Shown here: positions 34,355-43,576 of the stretch, piece after piece
Layout: the number at the start of each line of letters is the position of its first letter
How positions within the stretch are numbered: position 1 is the stretch's first letter
Origin: Prevotella sp.
GTDB lineage: Bacteria > Bacteroidota > Bacteroidia > Bacteroidales > Bacteroidaceae
Direction of reading: 5' to 3'
DNA length: 64,000 nt
Assembly: GCA_017430675.1 (NCBI GenBank)
Contig: JAFRMM010000047.1
Span: 1-64,000, forward strand
Translations under genes and position numbers: made by a program
Notes under the pieces: model-generated
Database searches by the model: none
Told to the model about the DNA's origin: nothing
Seen by the model: only the letters and a program-made list of their open reading frames with translations

Positions 34355-37300
34355 ATGATGAAGCAGGTAAACATTCAATTTCCGCTTAGGATGCTCGGCC
34401 TTATCTTTGGGCTGTTCCTATCGGTAAGCGCCTTTGCCCAGATGGAGGTTAAAGGCCATGTGAAAGATGCTGCAGGCGACGACATTATCGGCGCAACGGT
34501 TCGCGTTGAGGGCACACAGACGGCCACCGTGACCGACTTCGACGGAAACTTCGTGCTGAAAGCAAATGAAGGTGCAGACATTACCGTGACCTACATCGGC
34601 TACCAGCCCGTGACGGTCAAGGCTGCTCCCACTGTTGAAGTAACACTGCAGGATGACCAGACCGTTCTCCAGGATGTGGTGGTCATCGGTTATGGTGCAG
34701 TGAAGAAGAGCGACCTGACTGGATCTGTCACCGCCCTGAAGCCCGATTCCAAGAACAAGGGTCTGGTGGTGAATCCACAGGACATGCTCGCCGGTAAGGT
34801 GGCTGGCGTGAACATCACCAGCAACGACGGTACCCCTGGTGGTGGTGCCCAGATCCGCATCCGTGGCGGCTCGTCACTGAACGCCTCCAACGACCCGCTG
34901 ATCGTGATCGACGGTGTGGCCATGGACAACAACGGCGTGAAGGGTCTTGCCAACCCCCTCTCGATGATCAATCCGCAGGATATCGAATCGTTCAACGTGC
35001 TGAAGGATGCTTCAGCAACCGCTATTTATGGTAGCCGTGGTTCTAATGGTGTCATCATCATCACCACGAAGAAGGGTCGCAAGGGCAGTGCACCTCAGGT
35101 ATCCTACGCAGGAAGCCTGACCGTCAGCCAGAAGAAAAAGACCCTCGACGTGATGGACGGCAATCAGTTCCGTAGCCTTATCGAGCAGATTGCCGGTAAG
35201 GACAGCGAGGCTTACAGCGTTCTCGGTACCGCCAATACCGACTGGCAGAAAGAGATCTACCGCACAGCCATCTCCCACGACCACAACCTGACTGTTGCCG
35301 GTGCCGCAGGTTTCCTGCCCTACCGCGTATCAGTTGGCTATACCGACCAACAGGGTATCCTGAAGACTTCAGACTTCAAGCGTGTGACGGCTGCCGTGAA
35401 CCTCAGTCCGTCACTACTCGACGATCATCTGAACCTGAACCTGAATGCCAAGGGCATGTACTCCCGTTCACAGTATGCCGACGGTGGTGCAGTAGGTGCT
35501 GCCACCAGCATGGACCCGACACAGGATCCCTACGAATATACGTCGGAATACCACAATGCCATGGCTGGCCTGAGCACGGCCAACTTCGGCGGTTACTTTG
35601 AGTGGCCCACCGGTGCTGCCTACGGCGATCCCGCCTGGCCCTATACCGTTGAGCGCAATGCGACGAAGAACCCTATCGCCATGCTGAACGAGAAAGACGA
35701 TGTGGCCCACAGCCGTGCCTTCATCGGCAGTGCCGACATCGACTATAAGATCCACGGCTTCGAGGATCTGCGCCTCCACCTGACACTGGGTCTCGACATT
35801 TCCAAGGGTAAGCAGTGGACAACCTATTCTTCTGCCTCTCCTGCCAACCCCTACTATGGCAATAAAGGCTGGGAAGAGATTACCAAGCGTAACCTCCAAC
35901 TCTCTGCCTACGCACAGTATTATAAGGATTTCGGCAAGATCCACCACTTCGACATCATGGGTGGTTACGAGTGGCAGCGCTTCTGGCGTTCCAAGAAGAA
36001 CAACTACTGGGGAGCCGTTCCCGCCACCAACCCGACGAATCCCGGTGCATACTATAATTGGGGACTTTACAATTTCAAGACAGAGAACTACCTCGTATCT
36101 TTCTTCGGCCGTATGAACTACACGCTGTTGGACCGTTACATGCTGACTGCCACCGTCCGTGACGACGGTTCCAGCCGCTTCCAGGACCACTGGGCACTCT
36201 TCCCCTCTGTCGCACTGGCATGGAAGATCAACGAGGAGGCCTTCCTGAAGAACGTCAATGAACTGAGCGACCTGAAACTCCGCCTCGGCTATGGTAAGAC
36301 CGGTCAGCAGGAACTGCCCTCAGACGAAAAACTCAGTACCGACTATCTGTGGATTCCCAACTATTCGATCAGCACGGGTACCAACGGTTACTATCCCGTC
36401 ACCGGTGATGGTACACTCTATCGTCCAAACAACTATCAGCCCGACCTGAAGTGGGAGACCACCACGACTTATAACGTCGGTCTTGACTTCGGTCTGTTCA
36501 ACCAGCGGTTCACTGCCAGCGTTGATGTCTATCTGCGTAAGACAACCGACCTGCTGAACTACGCACCGACCGTAGCCATGTCAGCCTTCCGCAACCAGGC
36601 CTGGCAGAACATCGGTTCCATGGAGAACAAGGGTGTTGAGGTCACGCTCGGTTTCAAGCCCATCCAGACCGATAATTTCTACTGGACAGTCGATTACAAC
36701 TTCACGTACAACCACAATGAGATCACCGACCTGAGCGGTGTCTCTACCGACGGTTCGCCCGTGCCTAACACCGGCATCACCATCGGTACCGACAAGTACC
36801 TGCAGTATAACCAGGTGGGGTATCCCATGAACTCCTTCTACGTATATCAGCAGGCTTACGACAAGAATGGCAACGCCATTGAGAATGCTGTCGTCGATCG
36901 CAACGGTGACGGCCAGATCACGCCCGACGACCGCTACTTCTACAAGAAGCCGGCTCCCGATGTGACGATGGGTCTGAGTTCCCGCATGGAGTGGAAGAAC
37001 TGGGACTTCGGCTTCTCACTCCGCGCCAGTTTCAACAACTACGTGTTCGACAACATCACGGCCGGTATGACCAACATGAACCCGAATGAGGTCTATAACT
37101 CATTCCACGTATTGAACAACCGTCCCGTGAACGCCATGTCCGAGGGCCGCTACACCTATGCCGTGACCGCACAGATCGTCGATCGCTACGTGCACAACGC
37201 CTCGTTCCTGAAGTGTGACAACATCACGCTCGGCTACTCGTTCGCCGACCTGTTCAAGTGCGGCAACTGGCACGGTCTGGCAGGACGTGTCTATGGTACC

Positions 37301-37423
37301 GTCTCTAACGTGTTCACCATCTCAAAGTACGACGGACTGGATCCTGAGATCAACAATGGTTACGACAACCAGATGTATCCGCGTCCTATCAACTTCATCT
37401 TTGGTGTAAACTTCAACCTCTAA
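34355..37423 (+). CDS. susC: SusC-like TonB-dependent transporter of the starch PUL
   Basis: The 1022-residue protein has a signal peptide ending SVSAFAQ, a carboxypeptidase-D regulatory-like domain (about 31-105: MEVKGHVKDAAGDDIIGATV), a plug (about 110-230: VVVIGYGAVKKSDLTGSVTA, KDASATAIYGSRGSNGVIII), and a barrel ending PRPINFIFGVNFNL. It should import malto-oligosaccharides with the SusD partner, whose gene follows after 49 bp. The start at 34355 or the next ATG at 34358 is equally good. The substrate assignment comes from the SusE/SusF-type genes, the LacI/MFS pair and the alpha-amylase that shares the operator. Confidence 0.94.
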   Translation: MMKQVNIQFPLRMLGLIFGLFLSVSAFAQMEVKGHVKDAAGDDIIGATVRVEGTQTATVTDFDGNFVLKANEGADITVTYIGYQPVTVKAAPTVEVTLQDDQTVLQDVVVIGYGAVKKSDLTGSVTALKPDSKNKGLVVNPQDMLAGKVAGVNITSNDGTPGGGAQIRIRGGSSLNASNDPLIVIDGVAMDNNGVKGLANPLSMINPQDIESFNVLKDASATAIYGSRGSNGVIIITTKKGRKGSAPQVSYAGSLTVSQKKKTLDVMDGNQFRSLIEQIAGKDSEAYSVLGTANTDWQKEIYRTAISHDHNLTVAGAAGFLPYRVSVGYTDQQGILKTSDFKRVTAAVNLSPSLLDDHLNLNLNAKGMYSRSQYADGGAVGAATSMDPTQDPYEYTSEYHNAMAGLSTANFGGYFEWPTGAAYGDPAWPYTVERNATKNPIAMLNEKDDVAHSRAFIGSADIDYKIHGFEDLRLHLTLGLDISKGKQWTTYSSASPANPYYGNKGWEEITKRNLQLSAYAQYYKDFGKIHHFDIMGGYEWQRFWRSKKNNYWGAVPATNPTNPGAYYNWGLYNFKTENYLVSFFGRMNYTLLDRYMLTATVRDDGSSRFQDHWALFPSVALAWKINEEAFLKNVNELSDLKLRLGYGKTGQQELPSDEKLSTDYLWIPNYSISTGTNGYYPVTGDGTLYRPNNYQPDLKWETTTTYNVGLDFGLFNQRFTASVDVYLRKTTDLLNYAPTVAMSAFRNQAWQNIGSMENKGVEVTLGFKPIQTDNFYWTVDYNFTYNHNEITDLSGVSTDGSPVPNTGITIGTDKYLQYNQVGYPMNSFYVYQQAYDKNGNAIENAVVDRNGDGQITPDDRYFYKKPAPDVTMGLSSRMEWKNWDFGFSLRASFNNYVFDNITAGMTNMNPNEVYNSFHVLNNRPVNAMSEGRYTYAVTAQIVDRYVHNASFLKCDNITLGYSFADLFKCGNWHGLAGRVYGTVSNVFTISKYDGLDPEINNGYDNQMYPRPINFIFGVNFNL

Positions 37424-37428
37424 GGTCA

Positions 37429-37456
37429 TTGAAAATTGAAAATTGATAATTGATAA
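37429..37456 (+). repeat. Tandem heptamers between susC and susD
   Basis: Four 7-bp units, TTGAAAA twice then TTGATAA twice, fill the spacer. The same type occurs at 39089-39116. Confidence 0.85.
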
Positions 37457-37472
37457 TTAAGAATATACAGTC

Positions 37473-39083
37473 ATGAAAAGATTCATTCAGAATATAATTC
37501 CCGCCGCAGCACTGACGCTGCTGTTCGGAATGACTTCCTGCACCAAGGACTTGGACGTGACGCCTATCGACCCCAACCTCTCGTTGGAAGTGGATTACGA
37601 CGGTCTGTTCAACAAGTGCTATGCCAATCTTGGACTCCAGGGTAATGGCGGTGCCAACGGCGACTGCGACATCGACGGACTTGACGGCGGTACCACCGGC
37701 TTCATCCGCCAGATGTGGAACTCCAACGAACTGACCACCGACGAAGCCATCTGCTCATGGGGTGACGACGGTATCCAGCAGTTCGACTACAACACCTACG
37801 ATGCTTCCCACCCGATGCTGAACGGTTACTTCAACCGTCTCACCACCGGTATCAGTTACTGTAACCAGTACCTTCAGGTGGCAGAGGGACAGGATGCCCA
37901 GAAACTGGCAGAGATCCGTTTCATCCGTGCCCTGCACTACTATCTGATGATGGATGCCTTCGGAGGCGTACCTTTCTCTGAGACTCTGGGCACACCGACC
38001 TATAAGACACGTCCCGAGATCTACGCATGGCTCGAGAGCGAGTTGCTGGCCATTGAGCCGTCACTGGCTGCCGCCCGTGCCAAGGACTCCAGCGACTTCA
38101 TGTATGGCCGTGCCGACAAGGCTGCTGCCTGGATGCTGCTCATGCGCCTCTACTTCAATGCCGAGGTCTATACGGGTACCGCCCAGTGGGGCAAGGCTGC
38201 CGAGTATGCCAAGAAGGTCATCGACTCTTCCTATCAGTTGAACACCACGGGTGCCAACGGCTGGAGCGCCTACCAGATGCTGTTCATGGGTGACAACGGC
38301 GAGAGTTCCGCTTCCAACGAGTGCATCTTCCCCGTGCTCTGCGACGGTAAGAAGACCACCTCTTGGGGTGTCAGCCTCTTCCTGATGGCTTCGACCTACG
38401 ACACCGACATGGACGCCACGGCTTCCGACCCCGGTGGTAACAACGGTACCAGCGAGAAGTGGGCAGGTAACCGCGCCCGCTACGACCTCGTCCATAAGTT
38501 CTTCCCCAACGACAACGCGCCCACCGACGTACAGGGCTACGACATGAAGACCGCTGCCAAGGACGACCGCGCCCTCTTCTTCAGCAAGGGTCACACCTTG
38601 AAGAACGAACTCGGCTACTTCGGCGACTTCAAGGACGGCTACGGCGTGGCAAAGTTCATCAACTACAAATCCACGGGTCCCGTCGTGAAGGGTAGCGATG
38701 CACAGTTCCCCGACACCGACTTCTTCCTCTTCCGTCTGGCCGAGGCCTACCTGACCTATGCCGAGGCAACAGCCCGTCAGAACGGCGACCAGACCACGGC
38801 TGAGGGCACCGACCTGATCAATGCCCTGCGCACCCGTGCCAACACCGAGACGAAGACCGTCTATACGGTTGACCAGATCCTCGACGAGTGGAGCCGCGAG
38901 TTCTACTTCGAGGGCCGTCGCCGCGTCGATCTGATCCGCCATGGCAAGTTCGGTGGCAGCAACTACAAGTGGATGTGGAAAGGCGGTGCCAAGGAAGGCC
39001 GCAGTTTCAGTGCCAACCTGAACGTCTTCGCCATCCCCGCAGACCAGGTGAAGGGCGAGATTCAGCAGAACCCCGGATACTAA
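37473..39083 (+). CDS. susD: SusD-like starch-binding surface lipoprotein
   Basis: The 536-residue protein has a lipobox LLFGMTSC. SusD helices include AEIRFIRALHYYLMMDAFGG, RADKAAAWMLLMRLYFNAEV and FFLFRLAEAYLTYAEATARQ. The C-terminus has WSREFYFEGRRRVDLIRHGK and ends VKGEIQQNPGY, the canonical SusD family end. It binds starch and forms the lid of the SusC transporter. It lies between susC and the SusE-like gene, with heptamer repeats in both spacers. The length is normal for the starch-type SusD. Confidence 0.94.
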   Translation: MKRFIQNIIPAAALTLLFGMTSCTKDLDVTPIDPNLSLEVDYDGLFNKCYANLGLQGNGGANGDCDIDGLDGGTTGFIRQMWNSNELTTDEAICSWGDDGIQQFDYNTYDASHPMLNGYFNRLTTGISYCNQYLQVAEGQDAQKLAEIRFIRALHYYLMMDAFGGVPFSETLGTPTYKTRPEIYAWLESELLAIEPSLAAARAKDSSDFMYGRADKAAAWMLLMRLYFNAEVYTGTAQWGKAAEYAKKVIDSSYQLNTTGANGWSAYQMLFMGDNGESSASNECIFPVLCDGKKTTSWGVSLFLMASTYDTDMDATASDPGGNNGTSEKWAGNRARYDLVHKFFPNDNAPTDVQGYDMKTAAKDDRALFFSKGHTLKNELGYFGDFKDGYGVAKFINYKSTGPVVKGSDAQFPDTDFFLFRLAEAYLTYAEATARQNGDQTTAEGTDLINALRTRANTETKTVYTVDQILDEWSREFYFEGRRRVDLIRHGKFGGSNYKWMWKGGAKEGRSFSANLNVFAIPADQVKGEIQQNPGY

Positions 39084-39088
39084 GTAAA

Positions 39089-39116
39089 TTGAAAATTGAT
39101 AATTGATAATTGATAA
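39089..39116 (+). repeat. Tandem heptamers between susD and the SusE-like gene
   Basis: Four 7-bp units, TTGAAAA once then TTGATAA three times, ending 4 bp before the ATG at 39121. They form the leader and ribosome-binding region of the next gene, so copy number could affect translation. Confidence 0.85.
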
Positions 39117-39120
39117 TGAT

Positions 39121-40023
39121 ATGAAAAAGATATTTTCATTCGCACTGATGTTGATGGGCTTCGCCACGGCACTGACCTCCTGTTCAGACGACCGTGACTC
39201 CAACCCCACCATCGGGCAGCCGACACAGTTTGTCGTCAATGCCTCACCTGTGGCCTCTCAGTATATCCAACTGTCGGCCGACAACAAGGTGAACCTCACG
39301 TGGTCGCAGCCCAACTACGGCTACAATGCCCTGGCTACCTACCAGATCCAGGTGGGTGTCAGCAACGGCGGTAATATCGTCTGGAATGAGAAGGACGGTG
39401 CCGACAAGTTCCTGGAGACCACCTACACACAGTGTAACGCCGACATCAGCGGTGAGGAGATTGCAGAGGCCATCTGCGAGATCGACGGTGTGCAGGACGA
39501 GGAACACTATGTAGATCTGGGTTTCCGTGAGATTGCCTTCCGCGTGAAGTCAAGCATCCAGGATTCCAAGGGCAACGACGTGTCAGGGTCTGTGATCCTG
39601 TCCAATGCCGTCACCTTTGAGCACATGGCCGCCTACTGCGCCATCAAGAGCCTGGGCTCCGTCTGGATCATCGGTAACTGCGGCGGCTGGACAGAGCCGA
39701 AGGCAGCCAATGCCGAGGCCCTCGCCGACTGGCGTATCTACGAGACAGAGATCGGCAGTAAGATCTTCCAAGGCACCGTTGAGATGCCTGAGGGCGACCT
39801 GACCTTCCGTATCTACACGGCCCTCACTGGCTGGGACGGCGGTGCTTCGCTCGGCCATCAGGAAGCCGACGAATCCACAGAGGTAGAGTTCTCTGGTGGC
39901 GTATATACTGATCAGTATGTCTATCCCGGTAAGGGCTCCTGGACATTCCTGGGATTCCCCGGCGGTCAACTCGAGATCACCATCGACATGATTCAGGGAA
40001 CAGTTAAGTTTGAACAAAAGTAA
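39121..40023 (+). CDS. SusE-like surface lipoprotein
   Basis: The 300-residue protein has lipobox GFATALTSC, an N-terminal SusE fibronectin-like domain (about 25-165: ASPVASQYIQLSADNKVNLT, YQIQVGVSNGG) and a C-terminal carbohydrate-binding-like domain (about 175-300: VWIIGNCGGWTEPKAANAEA, ITIDMIQGTVKFEQK). The ATG at 39121 begins the signal peptide; the earlier ATG at 39103 lies in the heptamer tract. SusE-type proteins bind starch on the cell surface and help retain oligosaccharides; they are not enzymes. It has one binding module where Bacteroides SusE has two. Confidence 0.82.
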   Translation: MKKIFSFALMLMGFATALTSCSDDRDSNPTIGQPTQFVVNASPVASQYIQLSADNKVNLTWSQPNYGYNALATYQIQVGVSNGGNIVWNEKDGADKFLETTYTQCNADISGEEIAEAICEIDGVQDEEHYVDLGFREIAFRVKSSIQDSKGNDVSGSVILSNAVTFEHMAAYCAIKSLGSVWIIGNCGGWTEPKAANAEALADWRIYETEIGSKIFQGTVEMPEGDLTFRIYTALTGWDGGASLGHQEADESTEVEFSGGVYTDQYVYPGKGSWTFLGFPGGQLEITIDMIQGTVKFEQK

Positions 40024-40035
40024 ACGCATACGATT

Positions 40036-41877
40036 ATGAAAAAACTGAATATCTTTATGTCGGCTCTCCTGGGCATTGCCTTCACAGCATGTACGGAGAA
40101 CTATGACCCCGAGGTAGGTCCTCAGACCTATCTCCCTGAGAGCCCGCTTGCCGCCAGCGACGTCACCATGACCTCCGAGGCCAGCGCCATCAACATTGAG
40201 AGTCTCATAGATGCCGGTTCCTCCATCACCATCGGTACCGCATCTGTACGCGAGGGGGCCATGCCCGCCAATACCGTTCTCAAGGCAGAGGTGGAATTCT
40301 CCAACGATGCTGACTACAGCAATTCCATCATCCTGCCCGCCAGCATTGACGAGAACAATGTCGTGACCGTCTCTCCCGATGACCTGCAGGATGCATACTT
40401 CAATAACATCACCCGCAACCCGAAGAGCGTCAATCTCTACATGCGCACCACGCTCATGACCGTGACTAACGGCGCTTCGGAGGCCATCATCGGCAAGCCC
40501 GGCGAGAACTACTATGCCGTGCAGAACGTACAGTTCACCCCGCTCTTCAAGGTGCAGATCTCTCCCGCCTACTACGTCATCGGCGCAGCAGCCGGCTGGG
40601 GCAGCAGCGAAGCCCGCACCCAGAAGTTCGAGCACAGCGACGCTGATGTCTATGACGATCCCGTCTTCACCATCATCGTGGATGCCGGTAGCGACGACTG
40701 CTGGTTCGCCATTGCCGACGACACGTCCCTCGACGCCATCGACAACGGCGACTGGAACCAACTCTTCGGCACCAAGGGTGAGAGCGAGGACCTCACGGGT
40801 AACATGGACCGCCGCACGGCTCTGGGCGGTGACCACTCCTTCCACGTGCAGAACGCCAAAAAGATCCGTATCACCCTCGACATGATGGAGTACAGTTACA
40901 AGATCGAGCCGGTGAACATCGCCGAGAACTACTACCTCATCGGAGGTCCCGGCGAGTGGAGCGCAGAGTCTGCCAGAACCATGTCGTTCACCCACAGCAA
41001 CAAGGATGTCTTCGAGGATCCCGTCTTCACATACGTCTTTGAGGGCAACGGCGGCAGTGGCGACATCTGGTTTGCCTTCGGCGATGGCGACGCCATCGAT
41101 GCCGTAGAGGCAGGCGACTGGTCCAGACTCTTCGGCACGACCGGTGAGAGCACCGACCTGAGCGGCTCCTTCGACAACCGCTACAACCTCGACGGCGACC
41201 ACTCGTTCTGCGTCGATGGCAAGGCCAAGTTCTACCGCTTCCAGGTCAATCTGGCAGAGAAGAGTTACACCATCACACCGCTCGACTTCGACCCGTATAT
41301 CTACTTCATCGGTGCCACCGACGGCTGGGCTAATGCCGAGCAGAAACTCGCACTCACCGACGAGAGCGGCATCTACACAGGCTATATCTACTGTGCCGAT
41401 CCGAACGGATGGGGCAACGAGTTCAAGTTCCAGAAGGTTCCCGGCGACTGGGGCACCGAGGTGAATACCGGCCACATGACCAGTGGCATCACCGGTGACG
41501 CAGAGGACGGCGGCGGCAACTTCCGTGTGACTGGCGGCGAGGGCGTCTATTTCTTCACCCTCGACCTGGCCAACGGCTCGTTCAACGCCATGAGGGTACA
41601 GAACATGAACCTCGTGGGCGACTTCAACGGCTGGAACGCCGGCGACGATGCCCAGCAGATGACATGGGATGCAGAGAACTACTGCTTCGTCATCACGGGT
41701 GCCGGTGTCAATGAGAACGGCTGGAAGTTCACCACGAACAACTCATGGGACGTGAACCTCGGCGGTACCATCGACAACCTCTGGGCCAACGGCGACAACC
41801 TCACCGTCGTGGGTACGACCATCAAACTCTATCCCACACGTAAGGGTGCCGACAACATCTACTGCACAGTGGAGTAA
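40036..41877 (+). CDS. SusE/SusF-like starch-binding lipoprotein with four binding modules
   Basis: The 613-residue protein has lipobox GIAFTAC. An N-terminal SusE-type domain (about 25-165) is followed by four modules starting near residues 171 (YYVIGAAAGWGSSE), 296 (YYLIGGPGEWSAES), 421 (IYFIGATDGWANAEQ) and 523 (MNLVGDFNGWNAGDD). Each has the G-W motif of SusE/SusF carbohydrate-binding domains. Modules 1 and 2 share FADDTS/FGDGDAID-type loops and NQLFGTKGES/SRLFGTTGES. No catalytic motif is present. It should be a surface starch-binding protein of the PUL. It lies 12 bp after the SusE-like gene and is followed by a strong terminator that closes the operon. Confidence 0.83.
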   Translation: MKKLNIFMSALLGIAFTACTENYDPEVGPQTYLPESPLAASDVTMTSEASAINIESLIDAGSSITIGTASVREGAMPANTVLKAEVEFSNDADYSNSIILPASIDENNVVTVSPDDLQDAYFNNITRNPKSVNLYMRTTLMTVTNGASEAIIGKPGENYYAVQNVQFTPLFKVQISPAYYVIGAAAGWGSSEARTQKFEHSDADVYDDPVFTIIVDAGSDDCWFAIADDTSLDAIDNGDWNQLFGTKGESEDLTGNMDRRTALGGDHSFHVQNAKKIRITLDMMEYSYKIEPVNIAENYYLIGGPGEWSAESARTMSFTHSNKDVFEDPVFTYVFEGNGGSGDIWFAFGDGDAIDAVEAGDWSRLFGTTGESTDLSGSFDNRYNLDGDHSFCVDGKAKFYRFQVNLAEKSYTITPLDFDPYIYFIGATDGWANAEQKLALTDESGIYTGYIYCADPNGWGNEFKFQKVPGDWGTEVNTGHMTSGITGDAEDGGGNFRVTGGEGVYFFTLDLANGSFNAMRVQNMNLVGDFNGWNAGDDAQQMTWDAENYCFVITGAGVNENGWKFTTNNSWDVNLGGTIDNLWANGDNLTVVGTTIKLYPTRKGADNIYCTVE

Positions 41878-41895
41878 GAAGAACATCCCACATAG

Positions 41896-41930
41896 AAAAA
41901 ACCGCTTGGAGGTGATCCAAGCGGTTTTTT
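41896..41930 (+). terminator. Terminator of the starch PUL
   Basis: Perfect 15-bp stem: A-run plus CCGCTTGGA (41896-41910), 5-nt loop, TCCAAGCGG plus TTTTTT (41916-41930). A textbook intrinsic terminator, 18 bp after the SusF-like stop. Confidence 0.92.
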
Positions 41931-41942
41931 GTTGGAAAAGAT

Positions 41943-41973
41943 TTGTGAGATACAAAAAATATGCGTACTTTTG
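41943..41973 (+). promoter_or_regulatory. Promoter of the 5'-nucleotidase gene
   Basis: TTG (41943-41945), 20 bp, TACTTTTG (41966-41973). It stands just after the PUL terminator and 22 bp before the ATG at 41996. Confidence 0.7.
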
Positions 41974-41995
41974 CACGAAACTAAATACAAGCAAC

Positions 41996-43570
41996 ATGAG
42001 AAAGAACACTATCGGACTGTTTGTCATAGCACTGGGACTGCTCGGCAGTTCCTGCTCCCACAAGATTAGTTCCAGCCTCATTGCCAAAGACAGGCAGAAG
42101 AGCATCGTCATCCTCTACGAGAACGACGTGCACTGCGGCATCGACGGCTATGCGAAACTCGCAGGACTGCGCGATGCCATCGTCAAGACCGATACTGCCT
42201 ACGCTGCCGCCGTCTGCGTCGGCGACTTCCTGCAGGGCAACACCACGGGTGCCATCTCCAAGGGACAGTATATCATCGACATCATGAAGGGCATCGGCTA
42301 CGACGCCCTGACCCTGGGCAACCATGAGTTCGACTACGGCGTACCCCGTTTGGTGGAACTGCTGGCACAGGTGAACGCCCCCGTGGTCTGCGCCAACTTC
42401 TTTGAGCCCGGCTCACCCGCGTCCCTCTACCCTGCCTACGTCATCAGGCAGTACGGGCAGAAGCGCATCGCCTACATCGGCGTGGTGACCCCCGAGACGA
42501 TGGTACTCGAAGGCTACTCTTTCTACGACACCAACGGCATCAAACTCTACGACCTGCGCCCCGACACCTTCTATACCCTCTTGCAACAGGCCGTTGACAA
42601 GGCCCGCGGCGAAGGTGCCGACTACGTGGTGCTGCTCTCCCATGTCGGTGAGACCACCCAGTCGCTGGGCTTCAACTCCCACCTGATGGTATCGAAGACC
42701 AAGGGCATCGACATCGTGCTCGACGGTCATACCCACTCCATCATCCCCGGTGACATCGTGCAGGACCTGGAGGGCCGCAGCATCACCGTGACACAGACAG
42801 GCACCCAGTTCAACAACATCGGCAAACTGGTCATCTCCCCCGACGGCCGCATGACCACCACCCTCATCCCCGCCAAGGACATCACCGAGGAGAACCCGCG
42901 CATCAAGGCCGTCACCGACAGCATCCGCCAACTGGTGCAGAGCGCCACCGCACGCATCGTAGGCCATTGCGACTACACCCTCGTGGTCTCCGACGACCAG
43001 GATCAGTTTGTCGTGCGCGGCGAGGAGACCAATGCCGGCGACCTCGTGGCCGATGCCTACCGTCATGTCATGAAGAGCGACATCGCCTTTGAGAACGGCG
43101 GCGGCATCCGCAACGACATCCCCGCGGGCACCATCACCTACGGCAGCGTCATCGGCATGCTGCCCTACGACAACCTGCTCCGCCGCATCGGTGCCACGGG
43201 CGAGCAGATCCAGAAGATGCTCGCACGCTGCACGGCCCTCGTGCCACAACTCGACGGCAACTTCCCCCAGGTGTCCGGTCTCCGCTTCACCATCCACAGC
43301 AAGAGCCATACCGTGAGTGACATCGAGGTGCTGCAGGACGATGGCACCTATGCGCCCATCGACCTGAAGAAGACCTACTCCGTGGCCCTGACGGACTACA
43401 ACCACACTGGCGGCGGCTTCTTCGACAGTCTCAAGACCTGTCCCGTGCTCTTCGAGAGCACCACGCGCTACTATGAGGCCCTCGCCGACTTTATCAGCAA
43501 CGTCCTCGGCGGCAACACAGGCACGACGTACGCCCAGCCCCAGGGACGCATCACCATCATCAACGACTAA
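41996..43570 (+). CDS. 5'-nucleotidase / UDP-sugar hydrolase family lipoprotein
   Basis: The 524-residue protein has lipobox LLGSSC. The N-terminal calcineurin-type metallophosphatase domain contains YENDVHCGIDG, VGDFLQGN, LGNHEFDYGVPRL, LLSHVGE and DGHTHSIIPG (the two-metal ligands). The C-terminal 5'-nucleotidase domain contains FENGGGIRNDIPAGTITYG, MLPYDNLLRRIGATGEQI and DYNHTGGGFFDS. It hydrolyses nucleotides or UDP-sugars outside the inner membrane to salvage nucleosides and phosphate. The two domains are in one chain; many Bacteroides relatives carry them in two adjacent genes. The true ATG at 41996 follows a good promoter. The next phosphatase gene starts 6 bp after its stop, so the two form an operon. 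Confidence 0.92.
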   Translation: MRKNTIGLFVIALGLLGSSCSHKISSSLIAKDRQKSIVILYENDVHCGIDGYAKLAGLRDAIVKTDTAYAAAVCVGDFLQGNTTGAISKGQYIIDIMKGIGYDALTLGNHEFDYGVPRLVELLAQVNAPVVCANFFEPGSPASLYPAYVIRQYGQKRIAYIGVVTPETMVLEGYSFYDTNGIKLYDLRPDTFYTLLQQAVDKARGEGADYVVLLSHVGETTQSLGFNSHLMVSKTKGIDIVLDGHTHSIIPGDIVQDLEGRSITVTQTGTQFNNIGKLVISPDGRMTTTLIPAKDITEENPRIKAVTDSIRQLVQSATARIVGHCDYTLVVSDDQDQFVVRGEETNAGDLVADAYRHVMKSDIAFENGGGIRNDIPAGTITYGSVIGMLPYDNLLRRIGATGEQIQKMLARCTALVPQLDGNFPQVSGLRFTIHSKSHTVSDIEVLQDDGTYAPIDLKKTYSVALTDYNHTGGGFFDSLKTCPVLFESTTRYYEALADFISNVLGGNTGTTYAQPQGRITIIND

Positions 43571-43576
43571 ACCCCT

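Noticed and set aside
39583..41475. 630-codon open frame antisense to the SusE/SusF-like genes
   Set aside because: It mirrors the codon structure of the sense genes in GC-rich DNA, has no promoter or recognisable domain, and the sense strand has clear SusE/SusF proteins.
42413..43405. 330-codon antisense frame in the 5'-nucleotidase gene
   Set aside because: Gly/Val/His-rich shadow of the sense codons with no signal or domain.
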